Shown piece by piece: positions 50,473 to 59,649 of a DNA stretch of 64,000 bases; positions within the stretch are counted from its first letter, which is position 1; each line of letters starts with the position of its first letter. The notes under the pieces were generated by a model, which saw only the letters and a program-made list of their open reading frames with translations, had not been told where the DNA came from and did no database searches. This DNA comes from SIG672 sp045580325 (lineage in GTDB: Bacteria; Bacillota; Clostridia; Oscillospirales; CAG-272): assembly GCA_045580325.1 (NCBI GenBank), contig JAZNNR010000031.1, positions 1-64,000 of the forward strand, written 5' to 3'. The position numbers and the translations under genes were made by a program.

Positions 50473-50724
50473 ATGAAGGCGCTTTTTTTGAATATTTCTC
50501 AAAATATATCGGTAACTACGGAAAAAATAATAGGAATATTCGATATGGATAACTCGACCGTGTCGCCCGATACGAGAAGCTTTCTTCGAACCTCACAATC
50601 TGAAAAAAAGCTTGTATCCGACGTGAGAGATATTCCGAAATCCTTTGTCGTTACCTCAGACAGAGTTTATCTGTCGCAGCTTTCTTCTCACACGCTTGAG
50701 GGAAGGGGAGAAAAAATAAACTGA
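50473..50724 (+). CDS. remB: RemB-like extracellular matrix regulator (DUF370 family)
   Basis: 83 residues resembling Bacillus RemB/YaaB: IIGIFDMDN near residue 20-28, TRSFL, IPKSFVVTSDRVYLSQLSSHTL near 53-75. DUF370 proteins include RemA, a DNA-binding activator of matrix genes; RemB's role is less defined. In Bacillus this gene lies between recF and gyrB; here it directly follows dnaA (two bases), with no strong ribosome site, so it is probably translated by coupling to dnaA. Confidence 0.85.
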   Translation: MKALFLNISQNISVTTEKIIGIFDMDNSTVSPDTRSFLRTSQSEKKLVSDVRDIPKSFVVTSDRVYLSQLSSHTLEGRGEKIN

Positions 50725-51001
50725 TTTCCACATACTGTTGTATATTTGATTGTGGAAAAACAGCGTTATAAAAAAGCGATTATACGAGTAAAAGTTTTCC
50801 ACATAAAAATCACAAAAAGCACTTGCGAGTATCAACATAAGACGAGCTTAAAAAATGTCGCAGGTACCGAATGAAAATGCGAATTCAACATTTTCAACAG
50901 CCCCTACTACTACTACTGTTTATTTATCTAATATATTTATTTATAAAAAAGCAAATGCGGTAAGGGTTAAAAGCAGGTACGCGTTTAAGGTGTTATCAAC
51001 A
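50721..51001. other. oriC: Chromosomal replication origin oriC (dnaA-dnaN side)
   Basis: DnaA boxes: ATTTCCACA (50724-50732), TGTGGAAAA (50751-50759, inverted), TTTTCCACA (50795-50803), tandem AATTCAACA and TTTTCAACA (50882-50899), and TTATCAACA (50993-51001). Right after the tandem pair comes a short GC stretch (CCCC), then DnaA-trios CTACTACTACTACTG (50904-50918), then an AT-rich stretch (50919-50950). This box-GC-trio-AT order is the basal unwinding module known from Bacillus. Confidence 0.9.
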
Positions 51002-51078
51002 GGGTGTACGTTTAGGAATACAAAAATCAATTTGTAAGGATTGATGTCTTCGACAGTCCGTAATCCCTGATGCACAAA

Positions 51079-51292
51079 AGGATTCATGCTGTACTAACAT
51101 ACCAAAGACGCGTTCAGAAGTTTTTCTCTTCATTTCTGTGCCGACAGAAATGAAGCAAAGAGCGGCTTCTGGGAAGGGAGGTATCCCTTCCCTAAGAACC
51201 CCCATCCCTCTCCCGCAAAACCTCCCAACCACTACGGTCGGTTTTGCTCGCGCCGCGAGGAAACGCGGCGGAAACAGTGGCGTTTGTTTTAA
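51079..51292 (+). repeat. 210-bp inverted repeat, left arm (before dnaN)
   Basis: Series of nested palindromes: TTTCTGTGCCGACAGAAA, GGGAAGGGAGGTATCCCTTCCC, CCGCGAGGAAACGCGG. The reverse complement occurs at 60895-61110 with only scattered differences. Confidence 0.88.
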
Positions 51293-51344
51293 TAACAGAG
51301 TTTTAAACAGTGCAAACACACATAAAAATAAACCAATTTTCCCA

Positions 51345-51408
51345 TTAAGTAAAGTTTTTGGGGAGGTTTTGAACCACTTTTTTCAAAAAGGGGTTCCAAG
51401 AAAGAAAA
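51345..51408. repeat. Hairpin intergenic repeat (family H), copy 5, before dnaN
   Basis: AGTAAAGTTTTTGGGGAGG, then GAACCACTTTTTTCAAAAAGGGGTTCC and AAGAAAG. The outer stem is partly mismatched (GAACCAC/GGGGTTC). Confidence 0.75.
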
Positions 51409-51432
51409 AATATCATTGATTGGAGTTTTACC

Positions 51433-52581
51433 ATGAAAGTAACATTTGAAAAAACAGTTCTTGAAGATGTTATAAACGACGCTATGTGCGCTGTTTCCGA
51501 AAAGAACACTATTCCTGCGATCGAAGGTATATATTTTAATGCCGATGAAAGCGGAAAATGCGTTATGACATCGTTCGATACCGAAAAGGGATTTCAGAGT
51601 ACGGTTGACTGTACTACCGAAAGACCGGGAAGATACGTTATCAATGCTTCTAAGCTCAGCAAGATCGTAAAGCTTATGCCTGATAGCGACGTTACTATCA
51701 ATATAAGCGAAAATAAGCTCGCTACAATAACAGGCGGAAGAGCTAAGTTTGAGCTTCACGCTCTTTCGGGCGACGATTTTCCGAGTATCCCTATGCTTTC
51801 GGGTGAAACAGGCTTTAAAATCGAAGCTTCGATACTTAAAAAGCTTATAAGTCAGGTATTTTTTGCAGTTGCTGTAAACGATCAAAGACCGATGCTTTGC
51901 GGCGCTTATTTTGAGATACTTGACGGTAAGCTGAGAGTCGTATCCTGCGACGGTAACAGACTTGCTCTTCGTGAAAAGGATTGCTCGATAGAAAATATCA
52001 GTACTTCCGAAAATGAAGAAACAGTTTCCTTTATCGTTCCCGGTAAGGCTCTTTCACAGATAATGAAGCTTATAACCGACAAGGAAGATATAGTTACTAT
52101 TTACCTCACAAGAAAGCACGTAATATTCAAATTTGAAAATAAAGTATTCTTCTCGCGTCTTATCGACTCGAAGTATATAGATTACGAAAGAGTTATTCCG
52201 AAAACGGCAAAAACTGTCGTAAGAGCATCGAGAACATCGATAATTTCTGCTCTTGAAAGAGCATCGCTCGTTACAGAAGACCGCGCGCTCGGACAGGCAA
52301 AGAGCTGTGTTAAGTGCGAATTTACAGGAGACGTTATAAGAGTAAGCTCGTCTTCGGTTACAGGAAGCGTTTACGATGAGGTTGCTATCGATATGGAAGG
52401 CGACGATCTTCTTATCGGATTTAACTGCCGTTATCTTATCGACGCTTTCCGCTCGGCTGACAGCGATAACGTAAAGATAACTCTCAATAACCCTCTTATG
52501 AGCATAATAATCGAGCCGGACGGCGAAAACGAGGAAGGCGAAAAATATCTTTATATGGTAAGCCCTGTAAAGATGAACTAA
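51433..52581 (+). CDS. dnaN: DNA polymerase III beta sliding clamp
   Basis: 382 residues, three-domain clamp that encircles DNA and tethers polymerase. N-terminus MKVTFEKTVLEDVINDAMCAVSEKNTIPAIEGI, the middle segment LISQVFFAVAVNDQRPMLCGAYFE, and the C-terminal YLYMVSPVKMN closing the family pattern (..P.R). Start ATG 51433 with GGAG seven bases before. recF begins 6 bases after its stop. Confidence 0.97.
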   Translation: MKVTFEKTVLEDVINDAMCAVSEKNTIPAIEGIYFNADESGKCVMTSFDTEKGFQSTVDCTTERPGRYVINASKLSKIVKLMPDSDVTINISENKLATITGGRAKFELHALSGDDFPSIPMLSGETGFKIEASILKKLISQVFFAVAVNDQRPMLCGAYFEILDGKLRVVSCDGNRLALREKDCSIENISTSENEETVSFIVPGKALSQIMKLITDKEDIVTIYLTRKHVIFKFENKVFFSRLIDSKYIDYERVIPKTAKTVVRASRTSIISALERASLVTEDRALGQAKSCVKCEFTGDVIRVSSSSVTGSVYDEVAIDMEGDDLLIGFNCRYLIDAFRSADSDNVKITLNNPLMSIIIEPDGENEEGEKYLYMVSPVKMN

Positions 52582-52587
52582 AATAAA

Positions 52588-53658
52588 ATGATTTGCAAAA
52601 GGTCAGTTTACAGGCAGTTTCGCAATATAGAAAATCAGATGATCGAGTTTTCTCCCGAAATTAACGTAATTTACGGAGAAAATGCAGAGGGTAAAACGAA
52701 CGCGATCGAGGGGATTTACCTCTGCTCGCAGGGAAGAAGCCACAGAACGATTCACGAAAAGGATTTTATCGGCTTTGAAAGTGAAACTGCGACTGTCGGC
52801 GTAGTTTACGAAACAGCCTCTCGCGGAGAGGTTTCGCTCGGAATAAAATATATGCGAAGCGGCGGCAAGGTTTGTGATAAAAACCGCGTTCCCGTAACGA
52901 AAATGAGCGAGTTTATCGGTAATTTCCGCACAGTTCTTTTTACTCCCGAGCATCTACAAATAGTTAAAAGCTCCCCGCAGTTCAGAAGAAGCTTTCTGAA
53001 CTCGGCTATATCGCAGATTTCTCCGATATATATTGCATCTCTTCAGAGATACAACAGGGCACTTATGCAGAGAAACAAGCTCCTTACGTTTGCAAGAGAA
53101 AATAGCGGCGAGGTTGATTCGTCAATAGAGGTCTGGTCGCTTTCTCTTGCAAAAGAGGCAGCCCTTATATCGAAAATGCGAAACGATTACACCCAAAAGC
53201 TCTCAAAAATAGTTGCGGACATCTTTTTGGATATGACTCTCGGCAGAGAGAAGCCTGAAATATTCTATCGCTCATACTGCGACGAAGAAGAGTTTGTAAA
53301 AATCTTCACATCGTCTGTGGAGCGAGAAATTCGTTTCGGTACGACTCTTTTCGGGCCGCATAAAGATGATCTTGAAATACTTTTAAACTCACGTGAGGCT
53401 AAAAATTTCGCGTCCCAGGGGCAACAGAGAAGCCTTGCACTTGCTCTGAAGCTTTCAGAGGGCGAGATCTCGAAGGAAGCGAGCGGTGAGTATCCTGTAT
53501 TTCTACTTGACGACGTGCTTTCCGAGCTTGACGAAAAGAGACGCGAGTTTATTGTTTCGCGCATTTCGGGCAAGCAGGTCATAGTTACGTCCTGTGAGCA
53601 GAGTAAGATAAGCGGAGCGAAGATGATACGCTGTAAAGGCGGAAGATATGAGTGGTAA
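52588..53658 (+). CDS. recF: DNA replication/repair protein RecF
   Basis: 356 residues, SMC-like ATPase loading RecA at gaps with RecOR. Walker A is YGENAEGKTNAIE (near residue 30; the usual NGxGKT Gly is Glu here, NAEGKT), the signature motif is SQGQQRSLALALKLSE, and Walker B is FLLDDVLSELDEKRR. Very close to dnaN with no separate ribosome site, so probably translationally coupled. The C-terminus ends GGRYEW. Confidence 0.95.
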   Translation: MICKRSVYRQFRNIENQMIEFSPEINVIYGENAEGKTNAIEGIYLCSQGRSHRTIHEKDFIGFESETATVGVVYETASRGEVSLGIKYMRSGGKVCDKNRVPVTKMSEFIGNFRTVLFTPEHLQIVKSSPQFRRSFLNSAISQISPIYIASLQRYNRALMQRNKLLTFARENSGEVDSSIEVWSLSLAKEAALISKMRNDYTQKLSKIVADIFLDMTLGREKPEIFYRSYCDEEEFVKIFTSSVEREIRFGTTLFGPHKDDLEILLNSREAKNFASQGQQRSLALALKLSEGEISKEASGEYPVFLLDDVLSELDEKRREFIVSRISGKQVIVTSCEQSKISGAKMIRCKGGRYEW

Positions 53659-53679
53659 TAACGGTTAAAATGGCACTGT

Positions 53680-53753
53680 TTCAGAAAAGTTTTTGAGATT
53701 CAAAAGAACTTTTTTCAAAAAGTTCTTTTGTGGGGTTTGGGGCAACGCCCCAA
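53680..53753. repeat. Hairpin intergenic repeat (family H), copy 6, after recF
   Basis: TTCAGAAAAGTTTTTGAG, stem CAAAAGAACTTTTTT / AAAAAGTTCTTTTG, then GGGGTTTGGGGCAACGCCCC and AAGAAAGCG. Confidence 0.82.
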
Positions 53754-54003
53754 GAAAGCGGCGTTTCTTTTGTATTACTTTTCTTTACACGCCTAAACCG
53801 ACACTTCGTGTCGCTTACCAGTTTGCACAAAGTGCAAACTTTGCGGTCTCAAAGAAAAGTAAGTCCCTGACGCATAAAAGGCTTAGCGCAGTGTAACATA
53901 CATAAAAGTTCACTTTTATATTAAATTCATATCAAATAAGACTTTTTAATACTGTAAAAGCTGAAAATTCAGGTAAAATTAAAATAAAGCATATAAAAAC
54001 AGT

Positions 54004-54135
54004 TTTAGTAAAGTTTTTGAAAGGTTCGGAAAACTTTTTTTAAAAAGTTTTCTGAGGAAAAAAATAAATAAACAACATTTTAATAAAAGTTTTTGAAAGG
54101 TCTCAGAAAACTTTTTTTAAAAAGTTTTCTGAGAA
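54004..54135. repeat. Hairpin intergenic repeat (family H), copies 7a and 7b in tandem, before gyrB
   Basis: Two direct copies (54004-54057 and 54079-54135) of TAGTAAAGTTTTTGAAAGG-like anchor plus a stem (T)C(A/G)GAAAACTTTTTTT / AAAAAGTTTTCTGAG. The second ends 16 bases before the gyrB ATG, so a stem-loop would lie in the gyrB leader. Confidence 0.82.
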
Positions 54136-54150
54136 AAGAGAAAAAGAAAA

Positions 54151-56070
54151 ATGGACAATCAGAATAAGATGCAGTACGATGAAAACCAAATACAAGTGCT
54201 TGAAGGACTTGAAGCGGTAAGAAAAAGACCGGGTATGTATATCGGTTCGACTTCGATAAGAGGACTTCATCACCTCGTTTACGAAATCGTCGATAACTCG
54301 ATAGACGAAGCACTTGCGGGACACTGTGATGAAATAACAGTAATACTCCACCCCGACGGAAGCTGCTCGGTGCAGGATAACGGACGAGGAGTTCCCTCGG
54401 CTACCCATCACAAGATGAATCTTCCTACCCCTGAGGTAGTATTCACCGTACTTCACGCGGGCGGTAAATTCGGCGGCGACGGATATGCGATTTCGGGCGG
54501 TCTGCACGGAGTTGGCGCATCGGTAGTTAACGCGCTTTCCGAATGGCTCACCTTCGAGGATAACTATAACGGCGAGAAATTCACAGAATCATTCTCGCGC
54601 GGAAAGGTAACAAAGGGCTTTGAAAAGCTCGGTCCGACCGAGGACAAGGGTCTTTACGTAAGATTCAAGCCGGACGCCGAGATCTTCGACGAAACCGTGT
54701 TCGATTACTCCGTGCTTATGAACAGACTTCGCGAGCAGGCATTCCTCAACGCAGGAATTAAGATAATTTTCCGCGACGAAAGAGGGCAGGAGCCTGTCGA
54801 AAACGTGCTTCACTATGAGGGCGGCGTAGTTGAGTTCGTAAAATATCTTAACTCGATCAAGCACTGTGAGGTTATAAACCCCGAGCCGATACTTATAACC
54901 GCGAAAAAGGGTATGACCTCGCTTGAGATCGCTATTCAGTATAACGATACCTACAACGAAACTCTTATGACCTTTGCAAATAACATCAACACACTCGAGG
55001 GCGGTATGCACGAGGTTGGATTTAAGACCTCGCTTACAAAGGTTATGAACGACTTTGCAAGAAAGTTTAATTTCCTTAAGGACGGAGATAAAAACCTTTC
55101 GGGTGAGGACGTAAGAGAAGGACTTTGCGCTGTCGTTTCTGTAAAGCTTCAGAACGCACAGTTCGAGGGTCAGACAAAAACAAAGCTCGGAAATGCCGAT
55201 ATCCGTACCTTCGTTGAGGGTATGATGACAGAAAAGCTTTCAGAGTTCCTCGAAGAAAATCCTTCGATATGTAAGGCAATTCTCGATAAATCACTTGCTG
55301 CCGCAAGAGCAAGAGAGGCGGCAAGAAAGGCAAGAGAGCTTACAAGACGTAAGGGCGCGCTTGAAAGCGGCGGACTTCCCGGTAAGCTTTGGGACTGCCA
55401 GGAAAAGAGAGCCGAGATCACCGAGCTCTATCTCGTAGAGGGTAACTCTGCGGGAGGAAGCGCGAAGGACGGAAGAAACAGTAAATTCCAGGCGATACTT
55501 CCTATGAGAGGTAAGGTCCTTAACGTAGAGAAGAGCAGACTTGATAAAATTTATTCAAATACACAGCTTATTCCGATAATTCAGGCAATCGGCTGCGGAA
55601 TAGGCTCGGAGCTCGATATCGCAAAGCTTCGCTACGGCAAGATAATAATCATGGCCGATGCCGATATCGACGGAGCGCACATTCAGATACTTCTTCTCAC
55701 ATTCTTCTTCAGACATATGAGAAAGCTTATTGAGGACGGTCATATTTACCTTGCACAGCCGCCGCTCTTTAAGGTATTCAAGGGTAAACAGGTAAGATAC
55801 GCATTTACCGAGGAAGAAAGGGATATATATATAAAAGAGCTTGGGGAAAAGAACGTAGAAGCAAGCAGATATAAGGGTCTTGGTGAAATGAATCCCGAGC
55901 AGCTGTGGGAAACTACGATGAATCCCGAAACGAGAACACTGCTTCGCGTAACTATCGACGACGCAATTCAGGCTGATGAAATTTTCTCGGTACTTATGGG
56001 AGAAAAGGTCGAACCGCGCCGCGAATTTATAGAGCAGAACGCGGTTTACGTTACCAATCTTGACGTCTGA
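54151..56070 (+). CDS. gyrB: DNA gyrase subunit B
   Basis: 639-residue ATPase subunit of gyrase. GHKL motifs: EIVDNSIDEALAGHCD, DNGRGVP, LHAGGKFGGDGYAISGGLHGVGASVVNALS; the TOPRIM domain has VEGNSAGGSAKDGR with MADADIDGAHI. The C-terminal RRDFIEQNA-type ending (RREFIEQNAVYVTNLDV) is intact. Weak ribosome site (GAGAAAAAG) shaped by the upstream hairpin. gyrA follows after a DnaA-box-rich gap. Confidence 0.97.
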   Translation: MDNQNKMQYDENQIQVLEGLEAVRKRPGMYIGSTSIRGLHHLVYEIVDNSIDEALAGHCDEITVILHPDGSCSVQDNGRGVPSATHHKMNLPTPEVVFTVLHAGGKFGGDGYAISGGLHGVGASVVNALSEWLTFEDNYNGEKFTESFSRGKVTKGFEKLGPTEDKGLYVRFKPDAEIFDETVFDYSVLMNRLREQAFLNAGIKIIFRDERGQEPVENVLHYEGGVVEFVKYLNSIKHCEVINPEPILITAKKGMTSLEIAIQYNDTYNETLMTFANNINTLEGGMHEVGFKTSLTKVMNDFARKFNFLKDGDKNLSGEDVREGLCAVVSVKLQNAQFEGQTKTKLGNADIRTFVEGMMTEKLSEFLEENPSICKAILDKSLAAARAREAARKARELTRRKGALESGGLPGKLWDCQEKRAEITELYLVEGNSAGGSAKDGRNSKFQAILPMRGKVLNVEKSRLDKIYSNTQLIPIIQAIGCGIGSELDIAKLRYGKIIIMADADIDGAHIQILLLTFFFRHMRKLIEDGHIYLAQPPLFKVFKGKQVRYAFTEEERDIYIKELGEKNVEASRYKGLGEMNPEQLWETTMNPETRTLLRVTIDDAIQADEIFSVLMGEKVEPRREFIEQNAVYVTNLDV

Positions 56071-56375
56071 TAAAATCTTTTTCACATAAAAATAACAAGT
56101 TTTCCACAGGAAAATCCACTTGTTGAAAGAGTTTTCCACAGGTTTTTGATAGATTTTCCGTTAAAACTGTGGAAAACCCTGTGGGAATTGTGGAATAATT
56201 GTTCGGATAAACCGAAAAAAAGACGGAAAATATGCGAAAAAAGTCGAAAAGCTTTAAAAAAGCAGGGTGCAAACAGGTCCTCGGAAACGGTAAAAAATAG
56301 GCTGTGGAAAACCCGAAATTAACCAAAAACGAGATGTGGAAACAGCGTTTTGGAAATATTTTGAAAGGCACAAAA
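56071..56375. promoter_or_regulatory. gyrB-gyrA intergenic DnaA-box cluster
   Basis: Four perfect TTTTCCACA-type boxes: 56100-56108 and 56132-56140 on the plus strand, 56168-56176 and 56303-56311 inverted (TGTGGAAAA). Two near matches are at 56180-56188 and 56189-56197 (TGTGGGAAT, TGTGGAATA). The first five or so fall within 100 bp, denser than at oriC. No protein-coding gene is seen in this 305-bp gap. Confidence 0.83.
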
Positions 56376-58928
56376 GTGGCAGTTATGGAACAGGAAAATT
56401 TTGAATATAAAGACCAAAAAATAATAGACGTGCATATGGAAAAAGAGGTCAAAAACTCTTTTATAAACTATGCGATGAGCGTTATAGTAAGCCGTGCGCT
56501 TCCCGACGTGCGCGACGGACTTAAGCCGGTACACAGAAGAATTCTCTACGCGATGTACGAGGACTCTCTTACCTATAATAACCCGTACAGAAAGTCGGCA
56601 ACGACGGTCGGTAACGTGCTCGGTAGATACCATCCGCACGGCGACGCGGCAGTTTACGATTCGATGGTAAGACTTGCACAGCCCTTCTCAATGAGATATA
56701 CTCTCGTTGACGGTCAGGGTAACTTTGGTAATATCGACGGCGACCAGGCGGCTGCTTACCGTTATACAGAGGCGCGCCTTACACGTATGGCAAACGATAT
56801 GATGACCGATATCGACAAGGACGTCGTAGATTTCGCTCCCAACTTCGACAACAAGCTCGAGGAGCCTACCGTTCTTCCTTCGAGATTCCCCAACCTTCTC
56901 GTAAACGGAAGCGTAGGTATTGCCGTAGGTATGGCAACAAATATCCCGCCGCACAACTTAAGCGAGGTTATCGACGGCGCTATATATCTTATGGACAACC
57001 CCGACTGCGAAATTACCGACCTTATGGAATTTATCAAGGGCCCCGACTTCCCGACAAGCGCTACTATCTGCGGCTCTATGGGTATTTATGATACCTATAC
57101 CAAGGGACACGGTAAGATAATCGTTCGCGCAAAGGCTGAAATAGACGAGGACAAGCGCAGAATTATCGTTACCGAGATTCCTTATCAGGTAAATAAGGCT
57201 ATGCTCGTTGAGGCTATGGCTAACTGCGTAAAGGATAAGAGGATCGAGGGTATAACCGACATCCGCGACGAAACGGGCAAGGACGGTCTGCGTATCGTTA
57301 TCGAGTACAGACGCGATGCTAACGGTCAGATAATCTTAAATCAGCTTTATAAGTTTACACAGCTTCAGGACACCTTCGCGGCTAATATGCTCGCTATCGT
57401 AAACGGTGTTCCGAAGGTACTTAACCTTAAAGAAATGCTTTCATACTACGTTGAACATCAGGAAAACGTAGTTGAAAGAAGAGTTAAGTACGACCTTGCA
57501 AAAGCAAAGGCAGAAATGCACATTTTTGAGGGCTATAAGATCGCTATCGACCATATTGACGAGATAATCAAGCTGATCCGCTCGTCCGAGTCTATTCCCG
57601 ACGCAAGAGCGAAGCTGATGGAAAGCTTCGGACTCTCCGAGGCGCAGGCGCAGGCGATAGTCGAAATGCCTCTCGGACGTCTTTCGGGACTCGAGAGAAC
57701 CAAGGTCGAGGAAAGACTTGCAAAGCTTTGCGCGCTCGTTGCAGACCTTGAGGCTATCCTTGCCGACGAAACGAAGGGCAAGATCAAGCAGATCATCAAG
57801 GACGATATGACAAAGATAAAGGAACGCTTCGGCGATGCCCGCAGAACCGAGCTCGTTCCTATGGAAGAGGAGATCGTTTACGAGGATCTTATCGAAAGAC
57901 ATACCTGCGTGATCTCTCTTACACACGAGGGCTATATAAAAAGACAGAACAGCGATGTTTACTCTGCTCAAAGACGCGGCGGTAAGGGTATTATCGGTAC
58001 CACCACCAAGGAAGAGGACTTCGTTGAAAAGATAATGGCGGTAAACAGCCACTCTTATCTCCTTCTCTTCACCACAAGAGGAAAGATCTACACCACGAAG
58101 GCATATACGGTACCCGAAGCGGGAAGAACCTCGAAGGGAACTTATATTGCAAACCTGCTTGAGCTTGAAAAGGGCGAAAAGGTAACGGCTATGATCTCTG
58201 TAAGCGAGTTCGGCGAGGATGATTACCTGCTCTTCGTTACAAAGAAGGGTACGGTAAAGAGAACGGCACTCTCCGAATACGAAAGTCGCAGAAAGGGCGG
58301 TAAGATCGCTCTCCTTCTCGACGAGGACGATGAGCTCGTTTACGTGCGCCATACAAGCGGTCATGACGACATCATAATTGCCACAAAGAACGGTAACGCA
58401 ACAAGATTTGACGAAAACGATGCTCGTCCTATGGGACGCGGCGCGCGCGGAGTACGCGGTATCAGACTCGAAGAGGGCGACTATGTAACAGGAGCAGTCC
58501 TTGTTGAAGACGATAAGACGCTTATGACCATAACGGAAAACGGATTCGGAAAACGCTCGGCGTTCGACGAATTTGCCTGCCACAACAGAGGCGGTAAGGG
58601 TGTATGCTGTCATAATATTACCGAAAAGACAGGACTTCTTGCATCTATTGCATCTGTATCCGAAACGGACGACATTATGCTTATGACAAGCGAAGGCACG
58701 ATGATAAGAATGTCGGCAGACGAGATCCCCGTATATCGCAGAAGCGCGGGCGGAGTTATCGTTATGAGAACGGCAGACGAAGCTAAGGTTGCAAGCTTTA
58801 CCGTTATAGCAAACGAAAACATAGAGATCGATGAAAGCGAAGTAGCGGCTACCGAAGTATCTGAAAAGACAGAAGTAGCAACCGAAGCAGTAGAAACGGC
58901 AGCAGGCGAGGGCGAAAGCGAAGCTTAA
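56376..58928 (+). CDS. gyrA: DNA gyrase subunit A
   Basis: Breakage-reunion subunit of gyrase. The frame is open back to 56304, but GAAAGG (56363-56368) seven bases before GTG 56376 gives the best start, about 850 residues; ATG 56385 is the alternative. Winged-helix and tower domain with VSRALPDVRDGLKPVHRRILYAM, catalytic Tyr130 in AAAYRYTEARLTRMA, and quinolone-region HPHGDAAVYDSMVRLAQ (Asp/Ser at the usual sensitive positions, HGDAAVYDS). The C-terminal pinwheel holds the GyrA box QRRGGKGI. The acidic end (TEVSEKTEVATEAVETAAGEGESEA) is a disordered tail. Confidence 0.96.
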   Translation: MAVMEQENFEYKDQKIIDVHMEKEVKNSFINYAMSVIVSRALPDVRDGLKPVHRRILYAMYEDSLTYNNPYRKSATTVGNVLGRYHPHGDAAVYDSMVRLAQPFSMRYTLVDGQGNFGNIDGDQAAAYRYTEARLTRMANDMMTDIDKDVVDFAPNFDNKLEEPTVLPSRFPNLLVNGSVGIAVGMATNIPPHNLSEVIDGAIYLMDNPDCEITDLMEFIKGPDFPTSATICGSMGIYDTYTKGHGKIIVRAKAEIDEDKRRIIVTEIPYQVNKAMLVEAMANCVKDKRIEGITDIRDETGKDGLRIVIEYRRDANGQIILNQLYKFTQLQDTFAANMLAIVNGVPKVLNLKEMLSYYVEHQENVVERRVKYDLAKAKAEMHIFEGYKIAIDHIDEIIKLIRSSESIPDARAKLMESFGLSEAQAQAIVEMPLGRLSGLERTKVEERLAKLCALVADLEAILADETKGKIKQIIKDDMTKIKERFGDARRTELVPMEEEIVYEDLIERHTCVISLTHEGYIKRQNSDVYSAQRRGGKGIIGTTTKEEDFVEKIMAVNSHSYLLLFTTRGKIYTTKAYTVPEAGRTSKGTYIANLLELEKGEKVTAMISVSEFGEDDYLLFVTKKGTVKRTALSEYESRRKGGKIALLLDEDDELVYVRHTSGHDDIIIATKNGNATRFDENDARPMGRGARGVRGIRLEEGDYVTGAVLVEDDKTLMTITENGFGKRSAFDEFACHNRGGKGVCCHNITEKTGLLASIASVSETDDIMLMTSEGTMIRMSADEIPVYRRSAGGVIVMRTADEAKVASFTVIANENIEIDESEVAATEVSEKTEVATEAVETAAGEGESEA

Positions 58929-58941
58929 ACGGGAGAAATAT

Positions 58942-59574
58942 ATGAAATATATTTTGAAAACAGTTAAAAAAGCGTTTTCTTTGATTATTATCCTCTCGCT
59001 CGTAGCTACGTCTTTAATATCTTTTTCCTCATGCGCTCCCGCATACAGCGACCAGGAGGCGATAAATATTCTTGCAGAGGTACTTGCAAAGGATATAGAG
59101 CTTAACAAGATCATCTGGGGAGAAGGTCTTTCTCCCGAAAAGGACGCGGGCGAGCACGTGAATGACTCGACCTTCTACTACACCGAGGTGTCGATGCTCT
59201 CGAAATACACAAGCCTTGACGAGCTCAAAGAGGCTGTAAAGGACACGTACACCGAGGAGCTTCAGAATATTCTTTGGCAGTATGCCTTCGGATATGAGGA
59301 GATAGAATCGGATATTATCCCGAGATATTCGGAAAACAAGGACGGCTTTCTTATGGTAAACGTTGCAAAGGCGACCCTTCGAAAATTCGACCTTACAAGC
59401 GTAGCGTACATCGGCGAGGCAAAGGTCAAGCGCGCGAAGAAGGATATGATAAGAATCGAAGTTCCTTTTTCAGCGGACGGCAAGGTTTTCAGAGAGAGAA
59501 CAATCGAGCTTCATCTCGTTGACGGAGTATGGAAGCTTGACACGCAGACCTGGTGTATTGATTTTCAGTACTGA
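58942..59574 (+). CDS. Predicted lipoprotein of unknown function
   Basis: 210 residues with a signal peptide and lipobox (LISFSSC, Cys31). The mature part has an alpha-helical first half (DQEAINILAEVLAKDIELNKIIWGEGLSP) and a beta-rich second half that ends in VDGVWKLDTQTWCIDFQY. This resembles the small solute-binding-like or NTF2-like folds often seen in clostridial lipoproteins, but no family is recognised. It lies 13 bases after gyrA (GGGAGAAAT site) and 75 bases before recA, so it may be co-transcribed with gyrA. Confidence 0.75.
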   Translation: MKYILKTVKKAFSLIIILSLVATSLISFSSCAPAYSDQEAINILAEVLAKDIELNKIIWGEGLSPEKDAGEHVNDSTFYYTEVSMLSKYTSLDELKEAVKDTYTEELQNILWQYAFGYEEIESDIIPRYSENKDGFLMVNVAKATLRKFDLTSVAYIGEAKVKRAKKDMIRIEVPFSADGKVFRERTIELHLVDGVWKLDTQTWCIDFQY

Positions 59575-59649
59575 TATAACACACAAATAATTTTCTTTAA
59601 ATAATATTCTTTATAGGAAGGGAAGATCCCGACCGCGAAAGGAGAAGCT

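Larger units (their letters stand above)
50725..51432. other. 708-bp gene-free region remB-dnaN
   Basis: First ~280 bases are oriC. From 51079 to 51292 lies one arm of the inverted 210-bp repeat, and from 51345 to 51408 a family H hairpin that ends at the dnaN leader. GGAG at 51422-51425 is the dnaN ribosome site. No clear dnaN promoter is visible. Confidence 0.75.
53659..54150. other. 492-bp gene-free region recF-gyrB, repeats only
   Basis: Holds family H hairpin copies at 53680-53753, 54004-54057 and 54079-54135. A set of short palindromes lies at 53755-53900 (CGACACTTCGTGTCG, GTTTGCACAAAGTGCAAAC), and an AT-rich stretch at 53905-54000 could contain the gyrB promoter, though no clear hexamer pair is seen. 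Confidence 0.7.

Noticed and set aside
57441..59114. 557-codon minus-strand frame opposite gyrA
   Set aside because: Shadow of gyrA and the start of the lipoprotein gene; no family resemblance.
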